Source: Candidatus Gastranaerophilales bacterium (GTDB lineage: Bacteria; Cyanobacteriota; Vampirovibrionia; Gastranaerophilales; Gastranaerophilaceae). From it: DNA of 64,000 bases. Positions 8,431-17,631 of this stretch are shown in pieces (the stretch's first letter is position 1; each line of letters opens with the position of its first letter). The stretch lies in the NCBI GenBank assembly GCA_944324225.1, contig CALUVL010000001.1, positions 124,001 through 188,000 of the forward strand, in the 5' to 3' direction. The notes beneath the pieces were generated by a model, which did not search any database, was not told the DNA's origin, and saw only the letters and a program-made list of their open reading frames with translations. The translations under genes and the position numbers were made by a program.

Positions 8431-9579
8431 TCAAAACTGTTTGACAAAATCCGCAATGTCGCAGGCATCGATTGTGCCGATTACTATTTCAAAATCAAGA
8501 TTAGAGGCTTGTATTTCCGCATCAAGTTCTTTTTTCATGTGCGCTAACAATCCGGGAATTATGATTTTTCTCGTCTTAACCTTTGAGGCTAAATCATAAT
8601 CTTTTAATGTTTTAACAACCATTTTTGCAGTGAATTTTTCGGCCGACCAGGCTGTCAGAACACTCATCCCGTCGGCAGGTGTTACGATTAGATACGACGG
8701 TCGGTTCAGTTTTTCAAGTTCAGCGGCTACCGCAAAAAATGTTAATGCAAAATTTGTCGTTAAAAATATAAGCGCGTTTTCGTCTCCGCCGTTAAATTCA
8801 TAAATCTTCGGCTCTACTTTGAGAGGTTTTTGCGGGTCAGTGAAGATGTTTTCTCTAAGCATCATCAATGACGCAAACATCTCTTCATTAAAATCTTCAA
8901 ACAAAAGCATGTTCGCATATTTGCATAAATAAAACGAAGCTTTCGCCGTAAGATTTTCAAAATTTTGTATACTGTTTCCGCCGGACATAAAGTGAACACA
9001 GACCGGATTTGAATAATTTTCGTCCTTTTCTTTTACGGCTTTTTCTCTGATAAATTTCAATTTCTGTGCTGTTTTTTCAAATTCTTTGTCCTCAAGAATT
9101 GTGAGAGGAAGCTTTTTGAATTCTTCAAACGAAATTGTACGATTGTTTACGGGCGGTGTGGAAATATGTTCTGAATTTTTCAGAACAATGAGGTCAACTT
9201 TTTTTGTTTTATTCAAAAATTTTATTTCAAAATCTGTGATTCTGTTTAATTTTTCTTTAAAATTTCTATCATCACAGTCAAGCAGAATACAGAGTGCTGT
9301 CGGATTTATGAAGGTTTTTTCATGTCGGAAAAGAACGTTTTCTCCGCCGATTTTTATGTCTTGAATTTTAATTGTTTTTTGAGATATTTTTAGTGCATGT
9401 GAAACTTTTTCTCTCAAATCTTCCGGCATAAACGGACAGGCGTCAGGAGATACTCCGCCTTTTGCAAGTTTAAGTGCAAAAGACATACAGGTTGGAAATC
9501 CACAGGTTTTGCAGTTTGTGTGTTCTGCTTTTTTTGCGGCAGGAAGGTCTTTGAAAATCTGTAATCCTGAAAGTTCCAT
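8431..9579 (-). CDS. acsC: Corrinoid iron-sulfur protein large subunit (AcsC/CdhE-like)
   Basis: This 382-residue protein has an N-terminal [4Fe-4S] domain with Cys23, Cys26, Cys31 and Cys48 in the pattern NCKTCGFPTC...ACPF, followed by FALKLAKGG. This is diagnostic of the CFeSP gamma subunit. The rest fits a TIM-barrel plus C-terminal corrinoid-binding region but is shorter than the usual ~440 residues. In acetogens this subunit carries the methyl group between methyltetrahydrofolate and acetyl-CoA synthase. It follows the small-subunit gene by 1 nt. No CO dehydrogenase, acetyl-CoA synthase or methyltransferase gene is in the window, so its present role is unclear. Confidence 0.85.
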   Translation of the reverse strand: MELSGLQIFKDLPAAKKAEHTNCKTCGFPTCMSFALKLAKGGVSPDACPFMPEDLREKVSHALKISQKTIKIQDIKIGGENVLFRHEKTFINPTALCILLDCDDRNFKEKLNRITDFEIKFLNKTKKVDLIVLKNSEHISTPPVNNRTISFEEFKKLPLTILEDKEFEKTAQKLKFIREKAVKEKDENYSNPVCVHFMSGGNSIQNFENLTAKASFYLCKYANMLLFEDFNEEMFASLMMLRENIFTDPQKPLKVEPKIYEFNGGDENALIFLTTNFALTFFAVAAELEKLNRPSYLIVTPADGMSVLTAWSAEKFTAKMVVKTLKDYDLASKVKTRKIIIPGLLAHMKKELDAEIQASNLDFEIVIGTIDACDIADFVKQF

Positions 9580-9580
9580 C

Positions 9581-10459
9581 TTATTTAAGCCCCTTTAAAG
9601 TTATGAGTGTCTGCGGCATGTTTATGACAATAAGGTTTGCGCCTGCTGCTCTTATTGCACTTGCGGCGGTAATTTCCAGTAAAACTCGTCTATCTTTTAG
9701 TTTCCCCCAGCTTTTTGAAAAATCTTTGGATTTTGCTTCTTTTGTCTTAAGAGCTTCTTCTCCAGCAAAAGAAATTACCGGCATATTAAGATATCTGTCA
9801 TTTTGCGCCTCCTGCTTTATTTTTTCTATTATACTGTAGCCGTATTCAAAACCGTAGCCGAGACCTCCTATGTCTGTATCAATTATGATTTTGTCAAGCG
9901 GCTGTCCAAGTTCAGATGATAAAATATTAATCTCTTTTGCAATGTTTATGTCAATTGGAGATTTCAAAACAATATAATGTTTGTCCCTTGTATAAGGGAT
10001 TATGTCTTTATAGGTGTTTTCGTTTGCGGAGGCGATTATTGAGGTTTGAGAAACCGCTTTTGCAAGTTCCGGCAAAAGTTCTCTGTCAATTTCGTCATTT
10101 CCGCTTCCTCTTATCATCAGCGGAATGGTTATTTGCTGAGAAATTTCATCTAAAAATTTTAATGCTTTTGATATTTTATTTTTGCTCTCAACATTGAATT
10201 TTAGTCCGAGAATATCAGGGGAATATTTTTGAACAATTTCCAAAGCCAAATCTGCGGCGCCTGCGCTTTCGGAAACGGCTGTTTGCGGTTTAGGATTTTC
10301 GGCGCAGGCGCCTTGTTTATATTCCCGCAAAAAAGGAAATCCGTTTTCAGGATTGAAAATCGGAAGTTCCAAAATGTATTTTGAATTTTGCGGAAAGCCT
10401 TTTTTTGAATCTTCAATAAGGCTTTCCAAACTTTTAATTTTAACAGGATTGTCTGTCAC
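9581..10459 (-). CDS. acsD: Corrinoid iron-sulfur protein small subunit (AcsD/CdhD-like)
   Basis: This 292-residue TIM-barrel protein has the AcsD/CdhD pattern [21 protein letters not shown] near residue 190. It also has the N-terminal pattern for binding the large subunit and the terminal region [20 protein letters not shown]. Family members are about 310 residues. Its start overlaps the end of ftsH by 20 nt on the same strand, so the pair is probably translated from a transcript that also carries ftsH. It should form the heterodimer with the next gene. Substrate and electron partner cannot be deduced here. Confidence 0.85.
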   Translation of the reverse strand: MTDNPVKIKSLESLIEDSKKGFPQNSKYILELPIFNPENGFPFLREYKQGACAENPKPQTAVSESAGAADLALEIVQKYSPDILGLKFNVESKNKISKALKFLDEISQQITIPLMIRGSGNDEIDRELLPELAKAVSQTSIIASANENTYKDIIPYTRDKHYIVLKSPIDINIAKEINILSSELGQPLDKIIIDTDIGGLGYGFEYGYSIIEKIKQEAQNDRYLNMPVISFAGEEALKTKEAKSKDFSKSWGKLKDRRVLLEITAASAIRAAGANLIVINMPQTLITLKGLK

Positions 10460-12332
10460 TTTTTACTTTTTCCATCAATTCGTTAAAGTCTTTTTCGTCT
10501 AAAGTTTCACGTTCCAGAAGATTTTTTGAAATATATTCAAGCATATCTCTGTTTTCTGTCAGAAGTTTTTTAGCGATTGCGTATCTTTCATCAACGATTT
10601 TCTTAACTTCTTTGTCGATTTCGGCGGCAATTTCGTCGGAGTAATCTCTTTTCATTCCGAAGTCACGACCGAGGAAGATGTTTTGTTCGTTCTGACCGTA
10701 TGCCATGTTGCCCATTTTTTCGCTCATACCGTAAGCTGTTACCATATTGCGGGCCATTTTGGAAACTTTTTCAAGGTCGTTGCTGGCACCTGTTGTGATT
10801 GAATCTTTTCCGTAAACGATTTCTTCAGCAACACGGCCGCCGAGCGTCATTGTGATGGTGTCAAGAATTTGAGATTTTTTCATTGTGAGGTGGTCTTTTT
10901 CAGGCAGAACCATCGTGATACCAAGAGCCATGCCTCTCGGGATTATTGAAACTTTGTGAAGCGGGTCGCAGTTTTTGAGAAGTTTTGCAAGAAGTGCGTG
11001 GCCGACTTCGTGGTAGGCTGTGTTTTCTTTTTCTTCATCAGTAATCATGCGGCTTTTCTTTTCGGGGCCTGCCATAACTTTGTCTATCGCTTCTTCAAGA
11101 TTGTCCATTGTAATAAGCTTCTGGTCGTGGCGGGCTGCAAGAAGTGCCGCTTCATTTAATAAATTCTGCAAATCTGCGCCTGAAAATCCCGGTGTTCTTT
11201 TTGCAAGTGTCTTAAGTTCAACATCTTTGTCGAGAGGTTTGTTTTTAGCGTGAACTTCAAGGATTTGTTCACGACCGAGGATGTCGGGTTTGTTGATTAC
11301 AATTTGTCTGTCAAATCTGCCCGGACGCAAAAGCGCATTATCCAGAATGTCGGGTCTGTTAGTGGCTGCAATTACGATTATGTTTGTGTTTTCGTCAAAG
11401 CCGTCCATTTCAACAAGCAATTGGTTAAGAGTTTGTTCTCTTTCATCATGTCCGCCGCCCATTCCGGCACCTCTCTGACGGCCTACGGCATCAATTTCGT
11501 CAATGAATATAATGCAGGGCTGGTGTTTTTTCGCCTGATCAAACAAATCTCTTACACGGCTTGCACCGACACCGACAAACATTTCAACAAAATCAGACCC
11601 GCTGATTGAGAAGAACGGAACACCTGCTTCACCTGCAACAGCTTTTGCCATCAAGGTTTTACCTGTACCCGGGGCTCCTATTAAAAGCACCCCTTTCGGA
11701 ATTTTTGCGCCGAGTTTAAGGTATTTGTCGCCGTTTTTCAAAAAGTCGACTATTTCTTCAAGTTCTTTCTTTTCTTCATCAATACCCGCAACATCTTTGA
11801 AAGTTGTCTTAACCTTGCTGTCAAGCATTAATTTAGCTTTACTTTTACCAAATGACATTGCCTGAGAGCCACCGGCCTGAATACTTTTTGCCGTTACGAC
11901 GAGAAGTATTATGAAAAGCAGCGGCAGAAGCAGAGAACCTATTATACTCATGATCTGTGAGGATTCGCTCGGCTTTTTGACTGCAATTTCAGCACCAGAC
12001 TCTTCAAGTTTTTTCATAATATCTGGATCATAAGGTGTCAGAACCTTGTATTGCAGTGTTGGTGATTGTTTTTCTACCGCCGGCATAAACGGATTCGGCG
12101 TTACTGCTGTTTCTGTTTTCTTTTCAGTTTTAGGCTGGTCTTTCGGAATTGCAATAAGGAAGTTGTCCGCTTTTTCAATTTTGCTGAATTCTTTGTTGCT
12201 CAGCTTTTCCAGAAAGTTTGAGTAAGATAGTTCTTTTGTTTCGGTAACAGGGCCGCCGATAAATACTGACGCCGTGAAAACTATTACGACGATTGCAAGT
12301 ATTATGTACCCCGCAGATTGACTTTTATTCAT
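10440..12332 (-). CDS. ftsH: ATP-dependent zinc metalloprotease FtsH
   Basis: This is a 630-residue AAA+ membrane protease. Membrane helices are at about 7-25 and 127-148, flanking a periplasmic domain with a Pro/Thr/Lys-rich insert around 65-90. Walker A is GAPGTGKT (218-225), Walker B is IIFIDEID (~273-280), and the second region of homology is near 325-345. The zinc site is HEVGH (440-444). It degrades misfolded and short-lived membrane proteins. It heads a likely transcription unit with the two corrinoid protein genes. Confidence 0.97.
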   Translation of the reverse strand: MNKSQSAGYIILAIVVIVFTASVFIGGPVTETKELSYSNFLEKLSNKEFSKIEKADNFLIAIPKDQPKTEKKTETAVTPNPFMPAVEKQSPTLQYKVLTPYDPDIMKKLEESGAEIAVKKPSESSQIMSIIGSLLLPLLFIILLVVTAKSIQAGGSQAMSFGKSKAKLMLDSKVKTTFKDVAGIDEEKKELEEIVDFLKNGDKYLKLGAKIPKGVLLIGAPGTGKTLMAKAVAGEAGVPFFSISGSDFVEMFVGVGASRVRDLFDQAKKHQPCIIFIDEIDAVGRQRGAGMGGGHDEREQTLNQLLVEMDGFDENTNIIVIAATNRPDILDNALLRPGRFDRQIVINKPDILGREQILEVHAKNKPLDKDVELKTLAKRTPGFSGADLQNLLNEAALLAARHDQKLITMDNLEEAIDKVMAGPEKKSRMITDEEKENTAYHEVGHALLAKLLKNCDPLHKVSIIPRGMALGITMVLPEKDHLTMKKSQILDTITMTLGGRVAEEIVYGKDSITTGASNDLEKVSKMARNMVTAYGMSEKMGNMAYGQNEQNIFLGRDFGMKRDYSDEIAAEIDKEVKKIVDERYAIAKKLLTENRDMLEYISKNLLERETLDEKDFNELMEKVKSDRQSC

Positions 12333-12463
12333 TAAGTTCTCCCTTTAATATTTTTTGTTTCTCAAGTAAATTTATTATACCGCAAAAATTAAATATAGTA
12401 CAGCCATGTAGAAGGAATGTTTTTGTAGTCAAAGAATGTTGTGATTTTTATAACAAAATTTTG

Positions 12464-12492
12464 TTGTCAAATGTGCTGAAATAAATTATAAT
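12464..12492 (+). promoter_or_regulatory. Promoter of prepilin gene 2
   Basis: TTGTCA at 12464-12469 and TATAAT at 12487-12492 are separated by 17 nt. The motif ATAATAAAAAAGTAA after the -10 region is shared with prepilin gene 1, so the two promoters are homologous. Confidence 0.8.
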
Positions 12493-12539
12493 AAAAAAGT
12501 AAACGTTAAATGTAGGATATAGGATATAGGAGGCTAAAA

Positions 12540-13323
12540 GTGGCGCTATTATTGAATTTACGGGGGGGGGGGGCACCCGCAAAATAAGCTCCTGAAAGGT
12601 TTTACCATGGCCGAGGTGTTGATAACACTCGGTATTCTTGGTGTCGTAATCGCAATGACACTTCCAGCATTAATTCAACAGTATCAGAAAAGAGAAATAA
12701 CCGTAGCCTTAGAGAAGATGTACACAACCCTGATGCAGGCCGCAAACACATATCAGGCATTGAATGAGGTTTACATAACAGACTTTGATACGTCTTTATC
12801 CGCTAAAGATTTTATGGAAACGTATTTTAATCCGTTTTTGAATATTTCAATGGTTTGCAAGGACGATAAAGACTGCTGGGAAGGCAAGCGTCAGTCAAAA
12901 GCGATAGACCAGACTACGGACATAAAGTTAGACTATGGTGTAATTCTCGCAGATGGTCGTATTTTGGGAGTAACAAAACATAATGGCGGCGTTTTATTTT
13001 TCTTTGATGCAGACGGCCCATCAGGTTTTAACAGATCAGGTCACGATATATTCAATTATTTTTTAATAAATGCCCGCACCTTAGGAACACATGAAGGCTG
13101 TGAAAACACAATGAAAACCTTGCAATCTGGTATATATCCCGGAAGTTATGGTGCTTGTTTCATACCATTTACAAGCTATTCAAGAGAAGAGCTTCTGGGT
13201 ACCTCAATACACAGATCGTGCAATAAAAATGCGCAGATGGTAAATAGTATGTCCGGTGACGCCTGTGCCGCATTGATTATGCAGGATGGTTGGGAGATGA
13301 AGAAGGATTATCCTGCTTGGTAA
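12540..13323 (+). CDS. Type IV prepilin-like protein 2, leader out of frame at a G12 tract
   Basis: This is the same arrangement as the gene at 7451. AGGAGG (12528-12533) and a GTG at 12540 start MALLLNLRGGG, run into 12 G (12562-12573) and stop at 12585. With 11 or 14 G the frame continues HPQNKLLKGFTMAEVLITLG. The continuous ORF begins only at the ATG at 12607, two residues after the Phe that should be residue 1 of the mature pilin. The mature parts of the two pilins diverge after the N-terminal helix. This one ends with a Cys-containing tail, a DGW motif and DYPAW, as is common in pilins of this lineage. Confidence 0.8.
12562..12573 (+). repeat. Poly-G tract (G12) in prepilin leader 2
   Basis: Twelve G in the same position and phase as in prepilin leader 1. 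One base fewer fuses the upstream start to the pilin. Confidence 0.85.
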
Positions 13324-13379
13324 TATTCCAGCCGGACTATATTGATATTTTGTTTGCTAAAATAAATAAAATTTAAGTA

Positions 13380-13406
13380 AACGGCTAAATCTTAAGATTT
13401 AACCGT
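13380..13406 (+). terminator. Intrinsic terminator after prepilin 2
   Basis: AACGGCTAAATC and GATTTAACCGTT form a 12-bp stem with one mismatch and a 4-nt loop, followed by TTTTT. Confidence 0.85.
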
Positions 13407-13505
13407 TTTTTTATTTTGTAAAGAAATTGTATAGATTTGAAAATCAAGGCAATTTTTTTGTTATTGACGTTTTTATAATATTGTGTGTATTAATTTTTTA
13501 AGGTT

Positions 13506-14600
13506 ATGACTTCAGTAAACAATTCACAAATTTCAACAAAAGATAATTTGATGACCTCCTCTGCAATAGGTCTGCTAAGCGGAGTCGGGTTTGCTATATG
13601 CGGTTATAAATCATTACCGTATATTAAAGATGGCAGAATTTCTGATGAGTTTGTAAGGAGTGTAGAAAATCAGCTTGCCGTCAAAAATTTTGACGGAAAT
13701 ATACCCGCAAAAGCCTTTGAAGAATTTAATAACCTGATAAAACAAATAGGCAAAGCCGAATCTTGTTCTCAAATTGCTGATATTCATTTCGAATACTTCC
13801 GTAAGTTTTCTCCGGATAAATCTTTTCAAGGGATTAAGGATTTTATTAAACAAAGCATAAAGTTTGATATGAGTCTGCATTCCGGAATTAAAAATGAAAA
13901 CATGATGAATGTTATGCTGGACTATTTGTCGGATATTATGAAGGCAAATAATATAAATGAATTGAAAAAAAGTTCTTCTAATTATTATGAAAATTTAATG
14001 CAGTATTTTGACAGCTTTGAACAAATGCAAAGGACTATAAAATACGGTTTGGAACAAAATAAAAATTTTTTGCTGGGGCTTGATCCAGGTGTTTCCGTCA
14101 GGGATATGACAGAAACTCTTTTTGATGTAAAATCCCAAAAATTCGTGAAGGATACTACCGGAAGTATTTCCGACGAATTTTTTAAAGTTGTTGAAAAAAC
14201 TGCCGGCAAAATGCAATGGAAAACAGCCGGCATCTGGGGCGCTACTGCGGCCGCAATTATCGGTGGCGCCATGTTTTTGATACAAAAATTCTCTGCGCCA
14301 AAACGTTCAAATCGTTCGCGGGTTCCGGTTTATCAAACGCAGCCGCGGGCTTCAACGACTGAAACACAGACTACTCCTAAAATCTTGACTAAGGATTCTT
14401 CTGCAGCACAGTATCAGCCTCAACCTCTAATTAAAAAAGCTCCGGTGCTTGCTGAATCAAATATGAATTCCCAACCCTTAATTCAAGCACATTCAAAAAC
14501 AGAATCCAATTTAACTCCTCAGCCGCTGATAAAACAACAGACAGATAGATTGTCACATTTTAATAACCTGCTCAATAGATATAATCAGGCTAAAGCTTAA
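13506..14600 (+). CDS. Unknown protein with two membrane helices and a Gln/Pro-rich tail
   Basis: This 364-residue protein has a hydrophobic segment at about residues 15-33 and a second Ala/Gly-rich helix at about 238-257, followed by basic residues. The ~200 residues between are helical and charged. The C-terminal ~100 residues are low complexity, with the repeated motif (S/Q)QPLI(K/Q) three times (near 303, 325 and 343). It starts with ATG shortly after a GG-poor leader, so the ribosome site is weak. It ends just before a terminator. I do not recognise a family; a surface or cell-envelope role is only a guess. Confidence 0.7.
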   Translation: MTSVNNSQISTKDNLMTSSAIGLLSGVGFAICGYKSLPYIKDGRISDEFVRSVENQLAVKNFDGNIPAKAFEEFNNLIKQIGKAESCSQIADIHFEYFRKFSPDKSFQGIKDFIKQSIKFDMSLHSGIKNENMMNVMLDYLSDIMKANNINELKKSSSNYYENLMQYFDSFEQMQRTIKYGLEQNKNFLLGLDPGVSVRDMTETLFDVKSQKFVKDTTGSISDEFFKVVEKTAGKMQWKTAGIWGATAAAIIGGAMFLIQKFSAPKRSNRSRVPVYQTQPRASTTETQTTPKILTKDSSAAQYQPQPLIKKAPVLAESNMNSQPLIQAHSKTESNLTPQPLIKQQTDRLSHFNNLLNRYNQAKA

Positions 14601-14602
14601 CT

Positions 14603-14636
14603 AAAAAGACGGAATGTTTTTAACTCCGTCTTTTTT
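14603..14636. terminator. Bidirectional intrinsic terminator
   Basis: AAAAAGACGGA and TCCGTCTTTTTT form a strong stem between two converging genes. Confidence 0.85.
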
Positions 14637-14660
14637 ATTATAATTTTAAATTTTCTACTA

Positions 14661-15050
14661 TTACACCTGTGAAACCGAAATGCTGGTTATGCCTGAATTC
14701 CTTGCGCTGTCCATAAGTTTTACGACCGCTCCATGGGTTGCTTCTCCGTCTGTTTCTATCATCATCCCGTCAGGATAGTTTGAAACATTCTGTTTGATAT
14801 AGTTTTCAAGTTCATTTACAGGAATTTCTTCTCCGGCGATATAATATTTGTTATCTGCTGTTACATTCACAGTCAGAATTTTTGTATCCTGTTTAACCTG
14901 TTCTTCCGCAACATTTTCGGGTACCGTCAGGTTCAATCCCTGCTGGTCAAGCAATGGCGCAATTACCATCATGATAATCAACAGGACAAGAAAAATATCT
15001 GTCAGCGGTGTTATGTTTATTTCATTAAATTCTCCACGGTTACGGCTCAT
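14661..15050 (-). CDS. exbD: ExbD/TolR-family biopolymer transport protein 1
   Basis: This 129-residue protein has a short cytoplasmic N-terminus, the conserved EINITPLTDIFLVLLIIMMV helix (residues ~7-26) with its key Asp (D17), and a periplasmic domain. ExbD couples the proton gradient to TonB. It is last in the order tonB-like, exbB, exbD, exbD, with a 2-nt gap from the preceding gene. A second copy directly upstream suggests the two form a heteromeric stator. Confidence 0.92.
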   Translation of the reverse strand: MSRNRGEFNEINITPLTDIFLVLLIIMMVIAPLLDQQGLNLTVPENVAEEQVKQDTKILTVNVTADNKYYIAGEEIPVNELENYIKQNVSNYPDGMMIETDGEATHGAVVKLMDSARNSGITSISVSQV

Positions 15051-15052
15051 TT

Positions 15053-15502
15053 TTAGACTCCTTGTTTATTTTCTTTGAGGTCTTTTTGTTCTTTTTTGCT
15101 TAACGGTTCGCCTGCTACAATAAGCTTTTTATATTCTGCATCCTGCGCCGCATTCATTACTTTCATAATCTCGGCACTTTTTACGCTTTCGTCTGCCTTT
15201 ACAACAACTTCAGGTTTCTCTATGGTTTCTTTTAAAGCAACAAGTTCATCAGTCAATTGTTCTTCTGTGATTGGTGTACCATTCAAATACATTTGGCCGT
15301 CTTTTGTAATTGATATGGTGGCATTCTTTTGCTCAATTGCAACCCCGCTGTTAATCTCCGGAATTGTGATTGCATTGTCCATTGACTGAAACGTCGGCGC
15401 TACAACCATCATGATGATTAACAGCACCAGAAAAATGTCTGTCAACGGTGTTATGTTTATTTCCGTAAAAAGTTTTCCTTTGTTATTTGAACTGAATGCC
15501 AT
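15053..15502 (-). CDS. exbD: ExbD/TolR-family biopolymer transport protein 2
   Basis: This 149-residue paralogue of the next gene has the same EINITPLTDIFLVLLIIMMV helix and Asp. It adds a longer periplasmic domain and a Lys/Glu-rich C-terminal tail. It follows exbB by 27 nt. Together these genes make one ExbB-ExbD-TonB type energy-transducing unit. Confidence 0.92.
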   Translation of the reverse strand: MAFSSNNKGKLFTEINITPLTDIFLVLLIIMMVVAPTFQSMDNAITIPEINSGVAIEQKNATISITKDGQMYLNGTPITEEQLTDELVALKETIEKPEVVVKADESVKSAEIMKVMNAAQDAEYKKLIVAGEPLSKKEQKDLKENKQGV

Positions 15503-15529
15503 TTTAATTTTTCCTTTGTTGTTTTGTTT

Positions 15530-16174
15530 TTATAAAGAAACATTTGAAGCGGTTTTGTTTGATTCGTCTTCTGAATCCACAAAGCTTAAGAATAACAGTT
15601 TAATTAACTGGAAGTCGTCTTCATATCGTTTTACGATTGACTGGAATGAGTTGTAGAATACAACTGCAACAATCGCAACACCAAGACCGAATGCAGTTGC
15701 TATCAAGGCTGAACCAATACCCATTGCAACTGCAGCTGACTGGTTGCCCTGAGTTGCCAGATCCTGAAATGTATAAAGAATTCTTACAACAGTTCCGAAC
15801 AAGCCTAAGAACGGTGCAACACCACCGATTGTTCCTAAAATAGTTAGGTGGCTTTCAAGTTTTCTGGTTGCAAGTGCTGCTGCAATGTCAAAGGATCTTG
15901 AAAATCCGTTTCTTTGTTCTGAAAATATTCTGACTGCTTCTTCTGTAACTTCTCCGATTACTCCGCCGCAGTTTTCAGCAATGCTCTGTGCGCCCTGAAG
16001 ATTGTTCTTGGCAAGTTCTCTTTGTAATTTCGGAATGAACAATACAACATCTCGTTTGTTCTTTTTGTAAAATTGAAATCTGTTAAATACTACCGCTACT
16101 ACCAGTATCGAACAAATCAATATTGGCAGAAGTACAGGCCAGTCCATTTCAATTGAGTGTAATAGTAGTTCCAT
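15530..16174 (-). CDS. exbB: ExbB/TolQ/MotA-family proton channel protein
   Basis: This 214-residue protein has a first membrane helix at about 13-30, a cytoplasmic domain, and two later helices. The family pattern IGGVAPFLGLFGTVVRI lies near 115-132 and GIGSALIATAFGLGVAI near 152-170. It forms the proton-conducting ring around ExbD. It sits downstream of the TonB-like gene and ahead of both exbD genes. Confidence 0.93.
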   Translation of the reverse strand: MELLLHSIEMDWPVLLPILICSILVVAVVFNRFQFYKKNKRDVVLFIPKLQRELAKNNLQGAQSIAENCGGVIGEVTEEAVRIFSEQRNGFSRSFDIAAALATRKLESHLTILGTIGGVAPFLGLFGTVVRILYTFQDLATQGNQSAAVAMGIGSALIATAFGLGVAIVAVVFYNSFQSIVKRYEDDFQLIKLLFLSFVDSEDESNKTASNVSL

Positions 16175-16299
16175 TTTTTTATCCTCTCTTTTTTATTATA
16201 GCTTACGATTTTATTGAATCGTCTTATTTAGATTGCTTCGTAGTTTTTGCTTGGAAGGTTGTTGTCAGATTTTGCTTACAATTTTATCAAATTCTCTTT

Positions 16300-17538
16300 T
16301 TATTGGTATCCCGCAGCTCCGAATACGTTGTAGTCAAAGGTGAATTGAATATCGATGCTTTGCCCTTTATATTCCGCAGGAAGTGGTCTGAACGGAGCTG
16401 TCAGCTTAACTGCGTTCAGGGCTGCATCGTCTGCGCTTTTTAACCCTGATGATTTATATACACTACAGGATAAAAGTCTTCCGTCTTTTGCAATTTTAAA
16501 CAAAAGTACAACTCTTTTGCTTTCGTTGCCTTTTGGAGGATCCCAGTTCATTTTAATTCTTCTCTGGAGTTCTCTCATATAAGGTCCGAAGTCGGGTTCT
16601 CTGATTGTGTCAATACCGGGTGCGCCATTCGGATTCCCTGGACCTGGGTTGCCGGGGCCGCCTGTTCCGCCACCGCCGCCTTTAGCAAGCTTTTGTCCGG
16701 AGGAACTTCCGCCGCCTGTAGGCGCAAGTGAAGGTGCCGGTGTGTATTTTCCCGAACCGCTTCCTGTAAGCGGACCGCCTGAGCCTCCGCCTTTGTTTGC
16801 GCTGCCAGAACCGCTAATCGGGCCTGTTGCGTAAGCGCCTGTCTTTGTTCCGCCTTTGGGAACAGGAACCTGAAATGCTGAACTTGGTTTAGCTACAGGT
16901 TTTGGTGTTGCCGGCGGCTTTATGGAAGGTCTTGCGGTTGGCGGTGCCGGTTTTGCCACCTGTGGTGCCTTTGGCGCCGGCGTGGTGGGTTGTTCCTGTT
17001 TGGGAGGCGTTTTAGGCTGTATTGCCTGCTGAATCTGCTGAGCTATAGTTGGTTTCTTAGCAGGCTGAGGTTTCTGTTGAGGTTTGGGCTGAGATTGTTT
17101 TGGTGCTTGTGGTTGTGTTTTTGAAGGCTGCTGTGGAGCCGGTGACGGTTTTTGTGCCGCAGTTGGCGCAGGCGATGGCATTGAAACTTTCTTGGTCGGG
17201 TCATGATGCCCGCCCGCTCTTGAATCTCTGTCTGAACGATAAGGTGTATTCTTATTTATCGGCGTGCCTTCTTTTTCAACAAGCACAAATTCTATATCTT
17301 TCATCTTCGGTTTTGGTCTGTCAAAAATACTAAAATGTATCCCGAACAATAAAAGAATAAGCGAAATCAGATATATTGCACCCAGAACGGCAGGGTGAAG
17401 TATTGCTGAAATCGTTATATCACGTTTCAAGCTATCTTCTTGCTTCTTCCTGATTACTACAGGAAGAGTAAATCCTTGATTTTCTTTATTGTCATCGTCT
17501 TCTGTTGTGTCAGCGGTGTATTTCCCGATGATTGACAT
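16300..17538 (-). CDS. tonB: TonB-like energy transducer with very long Pro/Gln/Gly linker
   Basis: This is a 412-residue protein. One membrane helix lies at about 47-70. A very long low-complexity linker follows: Pro/Gln/Lys-rich to about 215 and Gly/Ser-rich to about 300. The TonB C-terminal domain (about 310-405) has the pattern MRELQRRIKMNWDPPK and the SSGLKSADDAALNAV motif. The linker would span the periplasm to reach outer membrane receptors. The next gene is exbB, 125 nt away. No TonB-dependent receptor is in the window. Confidence 0.88.
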   Translation of the reverse strand: MSIIGKYTADTTEDDDNKENQGFTLPVVIRKKQEDSLKRDITISAILHPAVLGAIYLISLILLLFGIHFSIFDRPKPKMKDIEFVLVEKEGTPINKNTPYRSDRDSRAGGHHDPTKKVSMPSPAPTAAQKPSPAPQQPSKTQPQAPKQSQPKPQQKPQPAKKPTIAQQIQQAIQPKTPPKQEQPTTPAPKAPQVAKPAPPTARPSIKPPATPKPVAKPSSAFQVPVPKGGTKTGAYATGPISGSGSANKGGGSGGPLTGSGSGKYTPAPSLAPTGGGSSSGQKLAKGGGGGTGGPGNPGPGNPNGAPGIDTIREPDFGPYMRELQRRIKMNWDPPKGNESKRVVLLFKIAKDGRLLSCSVYKSSGLKSADDAALNAVKLTAPFRPLPAEYKGQSIDIQFTFDYNVFGAAGYQ

Positions 17539-17631
17539 ATCCCTTAACCTTTCGTTCTTATAACTTATATTGTTTTTATCTCTGCGGTGTAATTTTATTT
17601 TAATTCGATAACAAAGTTATCACCCTGTTTA

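Noticed and set aside
12607-13323. Using the ATG at 12607 as the true start of prepilin 2
   Set aside because: It is two codons inside the mature pilin for the same reason as prepilin 1.
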